This document shows positions 24,822-32,621 of a stretch of DNA of 55,661 bases, piece by piece. A program made the position numbers and the translations under genes. Numbering within the stretch: position 1 is the first letter of the stretch; the number at the start of each line of letters is the position of its first letter. The notes below the pieces were generated by a model. The model searched no databases and was not told where the DNA came from. It saw only the letters and a list, made by a program, of their open reading frames with translations. The stretch is from DATARH01 sp035550515. Lineage in GTDB: Bacteria; Pseudomonadota; Alphaproteobacteria; ATCC43930; CGMCC-115725. The DNA lies in the NCBI GenBank assembly GCA_035550515.1, contig DASZOZ010000142.1, forward strand, positions 1 through 55,661, read 5' to 3'.

Positions 24822-27800
24822 ATGGCGAACATCGCCCTCAAGGCGAATGTCCCGGGCGATGAAAAGGCGATCGCCGGCACAACCACGGCAATCCCCGACG
24901 TCAGCATCTCGGACCCGCAGCTGTTCGGGAACGGTACGGTCACGGTCAAGCTGACCACCGCGACCGGGCTGTTGGGCGCCACCGCGGCCGGCTCCGCCAC
25001 GGTCACCGGGACAGCGACCACCGCGCTGACCATCAAAGGAACGCTCGCCGACGTCAATTCGACATTGGCGACGCTGACCTATCTCTGTCCCGGCGCCGAT
25101 GCCATCAGCTCGGATACGATCACCGTCCAAGCGTCCGATTCCGCCGGCGCCGGCGACCAGGAGCAGATCAGCATCAGCGTGACGCCGATCCCGGCCTTCG
25201 CCACCGACAGCGCTACGCTCGACTTCAAGACCGCCGATCAAAGCATGTGGACGAGCGGGCAGGCGCTCGACATCAATTACTCGATCAACCTGCTCCAAGC
25301 GCTCAGCATACCCGACTTTTCGGGGTCGCTGTTCGACGGCGACCTGACCTACAACGGCTCGATTACGCCGCAGCTGATCTTCGACCTGGCGGCCAAGACA
25401 GGCGGCATCTCGCTCGACTACCCGGTCGATGGCGGCATCGTCATCCCCAATGCCGTCGCGCCGGGCCAGCAATTCGTTGTCCAGACCCTCGACAACGGCG
25501 TCAGCAACGCCACGCTGAAGGCCGTTTTCCCGACTTTTTCGGCCAGCTTGACAGCCGGTCTCGACGTGGCTCTCGACGCCACGATCGATTCCGACCTGCT
25601 CCCGGGGTCGCCGTACGACATCGACTTCAACGCCGACCCGACCAAGCAGCTGTTCGACGTGCAGTCGGGAGACAAGAAAACCATCGGCTTCGACGGCGTG
25701 GGCAGCCTCGATTTCCTCATCCCGAAAGATTACGACCAGACCTCGACGACGACCGGGACCGGCGGGCTGCCGACCGTCACCACCAACGCGGAGACGCCCA
25801 ACTTCATCAGTGCCAATGTCGAGCTGCTCAACCTGCTGAGCAAGCTGGGCGTGCCGATCCCGCCGCTGTCGGGCAGCTTGCTCGGCGGCGCCGTGACCTA
25901 CGATATCGCCAGCGCGACGCTGCATGCCGGGATCGATATCGCCCAGCAGTTTCAATTCGTACCGACCGGCATCAACGTCACGATCACCCCGCATTGGGCG
26001 GACGGCACGACCACCGCTCCGGTGACGGTTCCGATCGGTGACAGCGCGACGTTCACCGTCCCGACCGACGAACCGGTCGATCAGCCCGTAACGATCACCA
26101 CGAGCTATACGCTGACCGGCAATCTGGTCAGCAATACCGGCATCGCCGGCAACGCCGACCTGGCGATCAGCGTGCTTTCCGGCCATGTCGAGTATCTCGG
26201 CTCGTTCGGACCATTATATTCGAACGATTTCCCGGTCTACCAGGGCAGCCCCCTGTACCTGGTCGGCCCGGGCGATCTGGTCAATCTCGCCCCTTTCCCG
26301 CTCGACGGGCTCAACACGGTTTCGCAAAGCACCAGCATTCCGGTTTTCACCAAGATCTATGCGGTCACGCCGGGCAACAAACAGGTCGACACCAGCGGCT
26401 TCTCCGCCACCGCCAGCGATACGATCCAGACCGCGATATCGACCCTCGGCGCCAAGGACAGCGACACCAACATCTACAACCCGACCGCGGGCACCGGCAG
26501 CGCCGCGAGCGACCCGGCGAAGTTCAACATCGAGGAGATCACCTCGAACGTCCCGGTACAGTCTTATGCGCTGCCGGCCGGGTTTAGCGTCGGCATCGTC
26601 GAAGCGGGGTCCGGCCCGACCACCCTGTCGGACGGCAATGGCGGGGTCCTGCTCGCCGGGGCGGACAGCGGCGACACGTTGAACGGTGTCGGCAACGACA
26701 CGCTCGTCGGTGGGCAAAACGGCTTTATCACCTTTGGCATTGCCGGCGGGTTCGGCGGGGAAATCGACGGGATCGAGCCCGGCGACGTCATCGACGCGGC
26801 CGGTGCCGTGACAAGCGCCAACCTCGACGGCAACACCCTGACGCTTAACGACTCCGGGAACAGTGCCCTCTACACCATTGCCGTCTCAGGCGATGACCTG
26901 GCCGACACCAAGATGGTGCTGACCGGCGATGACAAGGGCGGAACCGACGTCAACTTTTATCGCTACGCCGCGGCGCTGGTAAACAACGGCAACAGCACGA
27001 TCGTCCTGCCGAACGTGCACCAGAACGCGCAGAACGACCAGGTCGGTGTCACCGTTACCAACGTGTCTCGATCACCGGCGGAATCGCTGCTCTCGTTTGG
27101 CGGCCCGGGGTTTGTGGGCAGCCTTCCGCAGGCGGGATTGGCACCCGGGCAGACCAGTACCGCGGATATCCAGACCCAGCCGCTGGACACCAGCCAGCCG
27201 GGTCTGCAGACCTTGAACGCATCGCTTGCCTTTATTTCGGACGGCGGCTCGGGCCTTCCCGGCGACAGTGGGCAGACGGACCTGACCCGGCAGCCGTTCA
27301 CGATCACCGGCGCGGTCTACGCGCTGGCCCAGCCGGTCGTGTCCAACACGTTTCCGACCATCCATGTCGGCGATAGCGGCGTCGTGCCGATCACCGTCAC
27401 CAATGACGTTCCGGCGAACGCACCGACCGGCTATTACGAAGACCTTCTCGCCTCCGTCACGGGGATCCAGAGTCAAGACAACCAGATGACGGCGTCGGGT
27501 TCGACGGCGGACATCGACCCCGGCGACAGCGACAGTTCGAGCATCACGGTCACCGTGCCGACCACCACGGCAGGCAGGATCTTCGGCAATGTCGCCATCG
27601 ATTTCGTGTCCGACGGCACCAATGTCGATGGGCTCGGCACCACGTCGCTCGATGCCCTCGATCCCCGGCTCGGCCAGGTCGGTGTGCAAGTCACGGTCAA
27701 CGATTACGCCCAGCCGCAATGGTCGCTGGCGAACGGTGCGGGCACGCTCGCAGGCAGCGGCAACGCCTATACGCTCGACCTCGGCCAGGTCGCGCAAAGC

Positions 27801-29828
27801 ATCCCCAATTCTCTGACGCCGTCCGCGGGGCCGCTGGCCGTCCTGTCGCTCGCGAATGCGCAGCTGTCGGATAATCAGGACCAGCTTGCCGGGACGTTCG
27901 CCATTACCGGGCTGACGACGGTCGATCCGCCCGGGGAGTTCAACAATGACGGGTTTGAGTTTGCCGCGGGGCAATCGATCGGCCCCGGCAGCTCCGACGC
28001 GAACTTCCAGGTGTCGATGAGCACCGGAACGGCAGGGACCTTTGTCGAGACGATCGGCTTCACGCCTACCAGCAGCAACAACAGCAGCACCGATACGCTG
28101 GCGGAGCAGACCATCACCGTGACGGGCACGGTGGTGCCGCCGAGTGTCGTCGCGCCTGCGACGGTCACGATCCCGCTCAACCGGGCGAGCGCGATCAGCG
28201 GCGTCAGTATTGCCGATCTCGACCCCAATGGTCCGACGGTCACGGTCGAGTTGACCGACACCACCGGTCTTCTGTCGGTCGACCTGCGTGCCGCGCCAGG
28301 GGATGTGCCGGGGGATGTAACCGGGGAAGGATCGACCGATCTGACGATCAGCGGGTCGCTGGACGAGGTCAATGCCCTCCTCGCGACGTTGACCGGCATC
28401 GAGACGGTAGCCGGGCCTGATTTCATCAAACTCGGCGGGACGACCGCCGACCTTCCCGTGGTCGTCGACGGTGTGCCGGTCATCCCCGGCGGTTCGATTC
28501 CGATCGTTCCCGGTCGGATCACCGTCAATCCCAACACGCTGTTCGATTTCACCTACACCTATGCCAACGGCAAGGGCTCTTACAGCGGCACGGTGGCGGA
28601 CGACGGTTCGCTCGGCTACGCCGCGATCGCCGCAAGCGCCAGCCCCACCATTACCCGATACGACATGTCGGGAAATGTGGCGGGCACCTATCAGATCAGT
28701 GCGGCCGGCGACAGCACCGCGCCGAACGGGACGGTGACGATCGACAGCTATACGGACGCGACCTCCGGCAACAGCTATCAGTTCGATCATACCAACAATG
28801 GCGGCGCCGATGGCGTTGCCGGACTGGGGTCGGAGTCGCAGCAGTTTTACGTCAACGGCGTTGCGCATCAATTCTCGCCGCTCCAGGCGGTCGGCTCGGT
28901 GCCGGCGCCCATCCCCCAGCCGATCGAGGATTTCAACGCCGACGGCACCAGCGACATGTTGTGGCAACGCGGCGCCGACGGCAATCTGATGGTGTACGGG
29001 GTGGTCAGCGATCAGGTCGTCACCCAGCCTGCGCTCGGACCGATCGGCGGCGAATGGAATTATCTCGGGCTTGGCGATTTCGATGCCGACGGATCGACCG
29101 ACATCCTGTGGCAGCGGCCGAGCGACGGCGCGCTGATGATCTACACGGTGGTCGACGATGTCGTCACCGCGACCCCGGGGATCGGCCAGATCGGCCAGGA
29201 ATGGACCTACAAGGCGACCGGCAACTTCGACGGCGACCGCACCGCCGATATCCTGTGGCAGCGGGGCGACGGCGACCTGATGGTGTACGATGTCGAAAAG
29301 AACGTCGTCACCGCCACCAACGATCTCGGGCATATCGGCAGCGAGTGGACGCTGCTCGGCACCGGCGATTTCAACCATGACGGTTCCGACGGCATTTTGT
29401 GGGAGCGGCCCGACGGCGAGTTGATGATCTACAACGTCAACCACAATCAGGTCACCAGCACGGTCGATATCGGCCGTATCGGCCTCGAATGGCATTACCT
29501 CGGCGCCGGCGATTTCAACGGCGACGGCACCACGGATATTCTGTGGCTCAACGCCAAGCAAGACCTGATGGTGTACCAGATGCGGAACGATCAGGTCGTG
29601 GCGACGCCGGTCATCGGCCAGTTCGACAAGTCGCTCGCGTTCCTCGATATCGGCGACTACACCGGCGACGGCACCGACGACATCCTCGCCCAGGCCGGCA
29701 ACGGCAGCCTGACAGTCTACAACGTCGAGAACAACAAGATCGTCGGGACGTCCTCGCTCGGCGCGATCGGCGCCGAGTGGGATTATCGGCCGTTCCAGCA
29801 AACCCCCGCCTTTCACGCGGGCGGCTGA
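24822..29828 (+). CDS. Large surface/secreted repeat protein (Ig-like, anchor-type and FG-GAP-like repeats)
   Basis: The 1668-residue protein is rich in G, T, D, S and N and poor in Cys. There is no Sec signal, as in type I-secreted proteins. Layout: a bacterial Ig-like module (about residues 20-125), a long beta-rich region of unknown type (130-590), a short RTX-like patch GDTLNGVGNDTLVGG (about 617-632), 'choice-of-anchor'-like beta modules (about 720-1100), a second copy of the Ig-like module (about 1108-1200; compare TTATGLLG and TDTTGLLS), a linker domain from FDFTYTYANG (about 1241), and six FG-GAP-like calcium-loop repeats (1369-1668). GGGGAGG lies about 11 bases upstream of the start. 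No HlyB/D/TolC genes are in the window. Probable role: adhesion or surface layer. Confidence 0.78.
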   Translation: MANIALKANVPGDEKAIAGTTTAIPDVSISDPQLFGNGTVTVKLTTATGLLGATAAGSATVTGTATTALTIKGTLADVNSTLATLTYLCPGADAISSDTITVQASDSAGAGDQEQISISVTPIPAFATDSATLDFKTADQSMWTSGQALDINYSINLLQALSIPDFSGSLFDGDLTYNGSITPQLIFDLAAKTGGISLDYPVDGGIVIPNAVAPGQQFVVQTLDNGVSNATLKAVFPTFSASLTAGLDVALDATIDSDLLPGSPYDIDFNADPTKQLFDVQSGDKKTIGFDGVGSLDFLIPKDYDQTSTTTGTGGLPTVTTNAETPNFISANVELLNLLSKLGVPIPPLSGSLLGGAVTYDIASATLHAGIDIAQQFQFVPTGINVTITPHWADGTTTAPVTVPIGDSATFTVPTDEPVDQPVTITTSYTLTGNLVSNTGIAGNADLAISVLSGHVEYLGSFGPLYSNDFPVYQGSPLYLVGPGDLVNLAPFPLDGLNTVSQSTSIPVFTKIYAVTPGNKQVDTSGFSATASDTIQTAISTLGAKDSDTNIYNPTAGTGSAASDPAKFNIEEITSNVPVQSYALPAGFSVGIVEAGSGPTTLSDGNGGVLLAGADSGDTLNGVGNDTLVGGQNGFITFGIAGGFGGEIDGIEPGDVIDAAGAVTSANLDGNTLTLNDSGNSALYTIAVSGDDLADTKMVLTGDDKGGTDVNFYRYAAALVNNGNSTIVLPNVHQNAQNDQVGVTVTNVSRSPAESLLSFGGPGFVGSLPQAGLAPGQTSTADIQTQPLDTSQPGLQTLNASLAFISDGGSGLPGDSGQTDLTRQPFTITGAVYALAQPVVSNTFPTIHVGDSGVVPITVTNDVPANAPTGYYEDLLASVTGIQSQDNQMTASGSTADIDPGDSDSSSITVTVPTTTAGRIFGNVAIDFVSDGTNVDGLGTTSLDALDPRLGQVGVQVTVNDYAQPQWSLANGAGTLAGSGNAYTLDLGQVAQSIPNSLTPSAGPLAVLSLANAQLSDNQDQLAGTFAITGLTTVDPPGEFNNDGFEFAAGQSIGPGSSDANFQVSMSTGTAGTFVETIGFTPTSSNNSSTDTLAEQTITVTGTVVPPSVVAPATVTIPLNRASAISGVSIADLDPNGPTVTVELTDTTGLLSVDLRAAPGDVPGDVTGEGSTDLTISGSLDEVNALLATLTGIETVAGPDFIKLGGTTADLPVVVDGVPVIPGGSIPIVPGRITVNPNTLFDFTYTYANGKGSYSGTVADDGSLGYAAIAASASPTITRYDMSGNVAGTYQISAAGDSTAPNGTVTIDSYTDATSGNSYQFDHTNNGGADGVAGLGSESQQFYVNGVAHQFSPLQAVGSVPAPIPQPIEDFNADGTSDMLWQRGADGNLMVYGVVSDQVVTQPALGPIGGEWNYLGLGDFDADGSTDILWQRPSDGALMIYTVVDDVVTATPGIGQIGQEWTYKATGNFDGDRTADILWQRGDGDLMVYDVEKNVVTATNDLGHIGSEWTLLGTGDFNHDGSDGILWERPDGELMIYNVNHNQVTSTVDIGRIGLEWHYLGAGDFNGDGTTDILWLNAKQDLMVYQMRNDQVVATPVIGQFDKSLAFLDIGDYTGDGTDDILAQAGNGSLTVYNVENNKIVGTSSLGAIGAEWDYRPFQQTPAFHAGG
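28926..29828 (+). repeat. Six FG-GAP-like protein repeats of about 49 residues
   Basis: Each unit runs D-F-x-x-D-G-T-x-D-I-L-W, then LMVY, a variable VVxxTP segment and IGxEWxYLGxG. The calcium-type loops read DFNADGTSD, DFDADGSTD, NFDGDRTAD, DFNHDGSDG, DFNGDGTTD and DYTGDGTDD, so loops 3 and 4 have lost a ligand or glycine. This pattern suggests a beta-propeller-like C-terminal domain. Confidence 0.8.
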
Positions 29829-29842
29829 CCCGCGGCGCTCGG

Positions 29843-30232
29843 TCAGGGCTGCGCCGGCCGGTCGCCGTAAGGACGGGTGATGATTTCCATCAGGTGACCG
29901 CTGGGGTCGTCGAAATAGACGCCGCGACCGCCGTGCAGATGGTTGATCTCGCCGGGCTTGGTGCGCCGCGGGTCGGCGTAATAGGCGACCCCCTGAGCAC
30001 GGAGGCGGGCGAAGGCCGCGTCAAACTCGGCATCGCTGAGAAGAAAGGCGTAATGGCCCGGTCGGAAGCCCTCGCGCGTATCGAAATCGAGGGTGACGCC
30101 GTTCGCGGTCTTGATCGGGACAAAATGCCCCCATTCGGGTCCCGCCTCGAGGTCGAGGATGCCGGCAAGGAACCGGGCCGAAACCCATTTGTCCTTTGCC
30201 GGGATGATCGTGTGATTGAGGTCGACGCTCAT
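29843..30232 (-). CDS. VOC-family (glyoxalase/dioxygenase fold) protein
   Basis: The 129-residue protein has the vicinal-oxygen-chelate fold: LNHTIIPAKDKWVSARFLAGIL at the start (His7 as a probable first metal ligand), HYAFLLSDAEFDAAFARLRAQGV (second-half start with His), and GGRGVYFDDPSGHLMEIITRPYG, where the final Glu is the expected metal ligand. Members include glyoxalases, ring-cleavage dioxygenases and resistance proteins; this one cannot be assigned. AGGAGG precedes its start. It is the last gene of a minus-strand run, 9 bases after the Rossmann oxidoreductase gene, so it probably works in the same pathway. Confidence 0.82.
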   Translation of the reverse strand: MSVDLNHTIIPAKDKWVSARFLAGILDLEAGPEWGHFVPIKTANGVTLDFDTREGFRPGHYAFLLSDAEFDAAFARLRAQGVAYYADPRRTKPGEINHLHGGRGVYFDDPSGHLMEIITRPYGDRPAQP

Positions 30233-30241
30233 CGGACCCTC

Positions 30242-31561
30242 CTATTGCGCGGCGACAGCCGTCCGCTGCGGCAGAAATCGCTGCTCCATCTCGCACCGCA
30301 CCCGCGCCGCCTCGCTGGTCGGCAGCGTCACATCGGCCCGGCGCACGACCGCGCCCGCCGCCACGGGCCGAACCAACGGCACGTGATGCGCGAGGCCGAT
30401 CGGCAGCGCGCCCTCCGCGAGGCTGCGCTCGGCCGGGACGAGCTTGCCCCAGACGGTATAGCCGCCTTCGCCGTCGAGCATCTCGCCGGCGCGAAGGTCG
30501 CGCTTGGCTACGGCAACGACATCGCCGCGCCACCCTTGCGGCTGCCCGGTCGGTTCGCCGCGCAGCGCCGCCGACAGGACCGAGACGCCGAGTTCCAGCC
30601 CGATTAGGTGATAGGGCTTGTACATCGCGGCATACCAGCCGCTCGCATCGGTCTTGAGGCCGTACTCCTTGAAGCAGGTCCGGGCGTAGTCGTTCGGCGC
30701 CTTGACCACGACGTAGACGCCCCAGCGCAGATCGCGAAATACCGGCCGGCCGTCGCGTTCGAGACACGACACCACCTCGACCATCCCGTCGTGCTCCAGC
30801 GAGCGGCTGCCGCGCAGGACCTCGGGGAGGTCATCGACGCCGCAAGGCGGGAAACCGAGCCCGTCCTGCGGCACGTCGAGCCCGGTCGCGTTGGCGATGG
30901 CCGCCATCTCGATGGCCGACTTGGTGCCGTCGAGAAAGGAGTTGAACATCTGCGGGTTCATCCCGCCGCGCTTCGCGTCCTCCGGGGTCAGCCCGTAATG
31001 GCTCCAGACCCCGTCCGGGGTGACGGCGTGGTAGGACGGCAGATACTTGGTGCTCTTGCCGGCGGCGACGACCGCGAAGCCGCAGGCGCGGGCCCAATCG
31101 ACCAGTTCGCAGGTCAATGCCGGCTGGTCGCCGTAGGCGAGGGAATAGACGACGCCTTTGGCGCGCGCTTCCTCGGCGAGCAGCGGCCCGGCCAGCACGT
31201 CGGCCTCGACGTTGACCATGACGATGTGCTTGCCGGCGGCGATCGCGCCGCGGGCATGGGCGATCCCGGCCGGCGGGCTGCCGGTCGCCTCGACGGCGAC
31301 CTCGACTTGCGGGTCGGCGACGGCTTCGGCGCCGGACGCGACAAACCGGGTGCGGGCGAGCCGTGCCCCGTCCCAACCGACGGTACGGCAGGCGGCGCGG
31401 GCGCGGTCGGGGTCGAGATCGGCGATGACCGCGACCTCGACGCCCGGCATCGTCGGAACCTGATTGAGAAACATCGAGCCGAACTTGCCGGCGCCGATCA
31501 GTCCGACGCGGATCGGGTTGCCGGTCTCGGCGCGCTTTCGCGCCGTCGCATAAAGGTTCAT
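30242..31561 (-). CDS. NAD(P)-dependent oxidoreductase, homoserine-dehydrogenase-like with SAF-type C-terminus
   Basis: The 439-residue protein has an N-terminal Rossmann motif (IRVGLIGAGKFGSMFLNQV, about residues 17-35), ADLDPDRA for the cofactor ribose, and AVEATGSPPAG plus GKHIVMVNVEADVLAG, a pattern seen in the homoserine-dehydrogenase-related proteins that carry a C-terminal SAF-like domain (here RDLRAGEMLDGEGGYTVWGKLVPA). These are found in sugar-acid and related catabolic clusters, but the substrate of this one is unknown. It is flanked by a VOC protein (9 bases downstream) and an EctD-like dioxygenase (109 bases upstream), all on the minus strand. Confidence 0.72.
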   Translation of the reverse strand: MNLYATARKRAETGNPIRVGLIGAGKFGSMFLNQVPTMPGVEVAVIADLDPDRARAACRTVGWDGARLARTRFVASGAEAVADPQVEVAVEATGSPPAGIAHARGAIAAGKHIVMVNVEADVLAGPLLAEEARAKGVVYSLAYGDQPALTCELVDWARACGFAVVAAGKSTKYLPSYHAVTPDGVWSHYGLTPEDAKRGGMNPQMFNSFLDGTKSAIEMAAIANATGLDVPQDGLGFPPCGVDDLPEVLRGSRSLEHDGMVEVVSCLERDGRPVFRDLRWGVYVVVKAPNDYARTCFKEYGLKTDASGWYAAMYKPYHLIGLELGVSVLSAALRGEPTGQPQGWRGDVVAVAKRDLRAGEMLDGEGGYTVWGKLVPAERSLAEGALPIGLAHHVPLVRPVAAGAVVRRADVTLPTSEAARVRCEMEQRFLPQRTAVAAQ

Positions 31562-31670
31562 GACCTGTCCCTCCGCACGAACAGCCTTCCGCTTGCGGGG
31601 TAAAGCGCCAGCCGGCGCAACTCGCTTCCCCGCCGGCGGGCAGGGGTCGAGGTGGAGGCTTCGCCGCGCA

Positions 31671-32471
31671 TCATTCCGCCGCCGCTTTGTAGCGGCGCGC
31701 GTAATCGAGCAGCGCGCCGTCCGCCACCGGCCGGATCGGCGCGAAGTCGCGATGCGCGATCCATTCCGGCCGGGTCGGTTTGCGGATGTAGTTCGAGACG
31801 GCGCAAAGCGTCAGATAGACGATCCGCCGCGGGTACGGGGTGATGTTCGGCGCCGAGGCGTGCACTAGGTTGCCGTGAAACATCAGCACGCTCCCCGGCT
31901 TCCCGGTCGGCGCGACGATGCCGCCGTCGTCGACGAGCCGCGTCACCGTCGCGTTGTCGAGCGTCCACAACGGATACGATGTCGTTTCGAGATCGTGCCC
32001 CGCGGCCAGCACGCCCTGCTTGTGGCTCTTCGGCACCAGCATCAGCGGACCGTTGATCGGCATCACCTCGTCCATGAAGACGGCGATGTTCATCGCCCGC
32101 GGCTCGGGCATGCCGTCGTCGCGCGCCCAGGTGCCGTAATCCTGGTGCCATTGCCAGACATCGCCTTCGAAGGCCGCCTTGGCGTTGATCTTGTACTGGT
32201 GCATGTAGAGCTGTTCGCCAAACACCTGCTCGACCGGCTGGATCAGCCGCGGATGGCTGCCGAGCAGGCGGAACGCCTCGTTATAGGTATGCGCGGCAAA
32301 GGCGGTGCGCGGCGCCCCCGTCTTCTCGCGCCAGACTTCCTGGCGGTTCTCGGCGTAGATGCGCTCGGCCTCGTCGCGCAGGACGGCGACTTCTTCTTCG
32401 GCGAAGCAGCCGGGCAGGAACAGCCAGCCGTCGTCGGCGAATTGCTTAAGCTGTTGCGCCGTGAGCTCCAT
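31671..32471 (-). CDS. Phytanoyl-CoA dioxygenase family (EctD-like) Fe(II)/2-oxoglutarate oxygenase
   Basis: The 266-residue enzyme shows the iron triad His109-x-Asp111 (WQWHQDYGTW) and distal His204 (GNLVHAS), with the 2-oxoglutarate-binding Arg in NITPYPRR. The block DDGMPEPRAMNIAVFMDE...NGPLMLVPKSHK and GGIVAPTGKPGS is strikingly like ectoine hydroxylase EctD. No ectABC genes lie nearby, so another amino-acid-like or small-molecule substrate is likely. The start is chosen at 32471 because GGGAGG is 8-9 bases upstream; another ATG two codons earlier is possible. It heads a three-gene minus-strand set with the oxidoreductase and VOC protein. Confidence 0.85.
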   Translation of the reverse strand: MELTAQQLKQFADDGWLFLPGCFAEEEVAVLRDEAERIYAENRQEVWREKTGAPRTAFAAHTYNEAFRLLGSHPRLIQPVEQVFGEQLYMHQYKINAKAAFEGDVWQWHQDYGTWARDDGMPEPRAMNIAVFMDEVMPINGPLMLVPKSHKQGVLAAGHDLETTSYPLWTLDNATVTRLVDDGGIVAPTGKPGSVLMFHGNLVHASAPNITPYPRRIVYLTLCAVSNYIRKPTRPEWIAHRDFAPIRPVADGALLDYARRYKAAAE

Positions 32472-32621
32472 CGCCATCTCCCTCCCGGGAACCGCCGTTT
32501 GCGCCGTTGGGGCCGGCCGTCGCACGAGCGCCGTACGGCGCTCCCGCCTTACCCGGCTGCCATATTATCCCGAAATCGAGCGTCGCGGCATCGGGACTGC
32601 GCGTCAAAGGGCCGTCATCGC

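Noticed and set aside
27072..29816. Minus-strand open frame of about 900 codons inside the large surface-protein gene
   Set aside because: Repetitive because it mirrors the repeats of the sense gene; no motifs of its own.
31671..32471. Ectoine hydroxylase as a firm call
   Set aside because: Motifs are EctD-like, but no ectoine biosynthesis genes are present in the window, so only the family is given.
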